64,000 nt of DNA from assembly GCF_001522545.3 (NCBI RefSeq), contig NC_031769.1, positions 7,250,625 through 7,314,624 of the forward strand, read 5' to 3'. Each line of letters starts with the position of its first letter. Within the stretch, counting starts at the first letter, position 1. A program made the position numbers and the translations under genes. Origin of the DNA: Parus major (Eukaryota; Chordata; Aves; Passeriformes; Paridae). Below are positions 62,946 through 64,000 of the stretch, in pieces. The notes beneath the pieces are model-generated. The model was not told the origin of the DNA. It saw only the letters and a list, made by a program, of their open reading frames with translations, and ran no database searches.

Positions 62946-64000
62946 AGCATATACTAATCCAATAAGAAACTTACACTTTAAAAATAGGGACAAATGTTAA
63001 CTTTTGGATTCATCTCTTTCCAGAGTTTGCAGAAAGCCTGGTTTAAAACTGAATTGAAAGAGGTTAACTTAAGGTATTCAAATAGAACAGAACCTAGAAA
63101 AAAGAGTGAGTTGTGCATGCTCAGATTCCATAGATTGGAGCAGCATTCAAGAACAAAACACCCATGGCCTTTGGGAAGTCAGTTAGCCCCTTGTGAACTG
63201 GAGTTTTTCCCTCCTACCTCCTCTGGTACTTCCAACTCCAGGGGTGCACTATCAGGTTCATAAACTCTGCAAGCAAATTCTCCTCCTCTACCTCCTTTTC
63301 ACAGCGGATTTTATCGCTACAGTGGTTAATTACCTTCTCTGTGCCCTGGAGTTGGTACATTTCCCACTTTCTTCTTTGGATCCACACACATGCATTACTG
63401 CATTATGCTTTTAAAAACCTTAGCCAAAGCCTCATGAACGGGAGGAAATGTTCAGCCCACTCAATGTGACACCTCATTGGCTGATATTAATTAAGAAGCT
63501 GAAGAGGCAGATTAGTGAAAGAATTGTGAGTGAAGGTTAAGTACCAGCAAAACGAACAGGAAGTTGATTATGATGAAGAGGAATAAGAGGCTAATTGGAG
63601 ATCAGCAGCAGGGTTCATTAGGAGCTGGTGTGGGGAATGACCTTACCCAGATTGTTCCCTGGCAGCCTGGGAACCCAAAGCTGTGTGAAGCTGGTGGAAT
63701 TTGTTAAGACACAAAGCTGATAAGCATCATCAGAAGGCAGAGATAAATACTAGAGAAGCTGGATGTCTTGCGGGTCTGGACTGGGAGAAATTAATAGTAC
63801 AAAGAGCAAAATTAGGCACATGGTGACTCAGGGCAAGAATTTGTCTTGTATGTTACAAATGGCTCAGCAGAGCAGAAGGGTGCCTGGGCACACAGCTCTG
63901 ACCACTGGATGTCTGCAAACTGCCTACCTACTGTGGGGTCGTGGAAAAGGTGAATGCTCTCTTAGGATGGATCAGGCAAGGAATTTTGCACAGAATGGGC

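Larger units (their letters stand above)
49818..64000 (+). other. DPP6: DPP6 intron, 5' 14.2 kb (no further exon seen)
   Basis: After the donor at 49818 I searched for the next DPP6 segment (starting like GPGVPMVTV) and did not find it, so this is the first part of a phase-1 intron. It carries a sense CR1 fragment at 50701-50850, antisense CR1 tips at 60488-60570 and 62907-62945, a MIR-like fragment near 57365-57440, a perfect hairpin at 59011-59050 and CpG-enriched blocks at 61250-61500 and 62100-62440. The remaining sequence appears unique. A GC-richer interval at about 60750-61220 gives chance open frames. Confidence 0.85.

Noticed and set aside
63024..63073. 50-nt segment after ctctttccag
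   Set aside because: The length is not a multiple of three, the donor gtattc is weak, and the translation does not match the expected next DPP6 segment.

Overview
The window is vertebrate nuclear DNA, almost certainly from a bird and probably a passerine. It has multi-exon coding sequence with GT-AG introns, several CR1 LINE copies of avian type, a SINE with a tRNA-Ile-like head and a CR1-like tail (a combination I know from songbirds as TguSINE1), and one endogenous-retrovirus-type solo LTR. There is no sign of bacterial or plasmid gene organisation, and the short open frames across the window are nearly all chance frames in introns and repeats.

The only protein-coding gene I can support is DPP6 (dipeptidyl-peptidase-like protein 6, DPPX), an auxiliary subunit of Kv4 potassium channels. 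It runs left to right. Nine consecutive internal coding exons are visible at 4430-4550, 32277-32431, 33632-33729, 38123-38246, 39083-39121, 45888-45995, 46547-46638, 47727-47774 and 49699-49817. Joined, they give 904 nt (about 301 codons) of continuous frame with matching splice phases and no stop. They encode the middle to late part of the extracellular beta-propeller domain. The transmembrane segment and early propeller lie upstream of the window. The alpha/beta-hydrolase domain lies downstream, because no exon was found in 49818-64000.

Layout: 1-4429 is intron with a roughly 1 kb sense CR1. The intron 4551-32276 is 27.7 kb and holds an antisense CR1, the SINE and mostly unique AT-rich sequence. 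Positions 32277-49817 are the exon cluster; an LTR of about 490 bp ends only about 50 bp before the exon at 38123. Positions 49818-64000 are the start of a long intron with CR1 fragments, an ancient MIR-like fragment, a perfect 18-bp hairpin and a CpG-dense block that looks like a conserved regulatory element.

The most interesting new signal is a possible 21-nt microexon at 48497-48517, between the exons ending at 47774 and starting at 49699. It has a strong polypyrimidine-CAG acceptor and a near-consensus donor, keeps the frame, has no stop, and would insert seven residues while creating a new N-glycosylation sequon at the downstream junction. Other points of note are the LTR poly(A) and TATA signals placed just before an exon, and the CpG-rich element at 61250-61500. 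Exon assignments are strong; regulatory and microexon ideas are inference from sequence alone.
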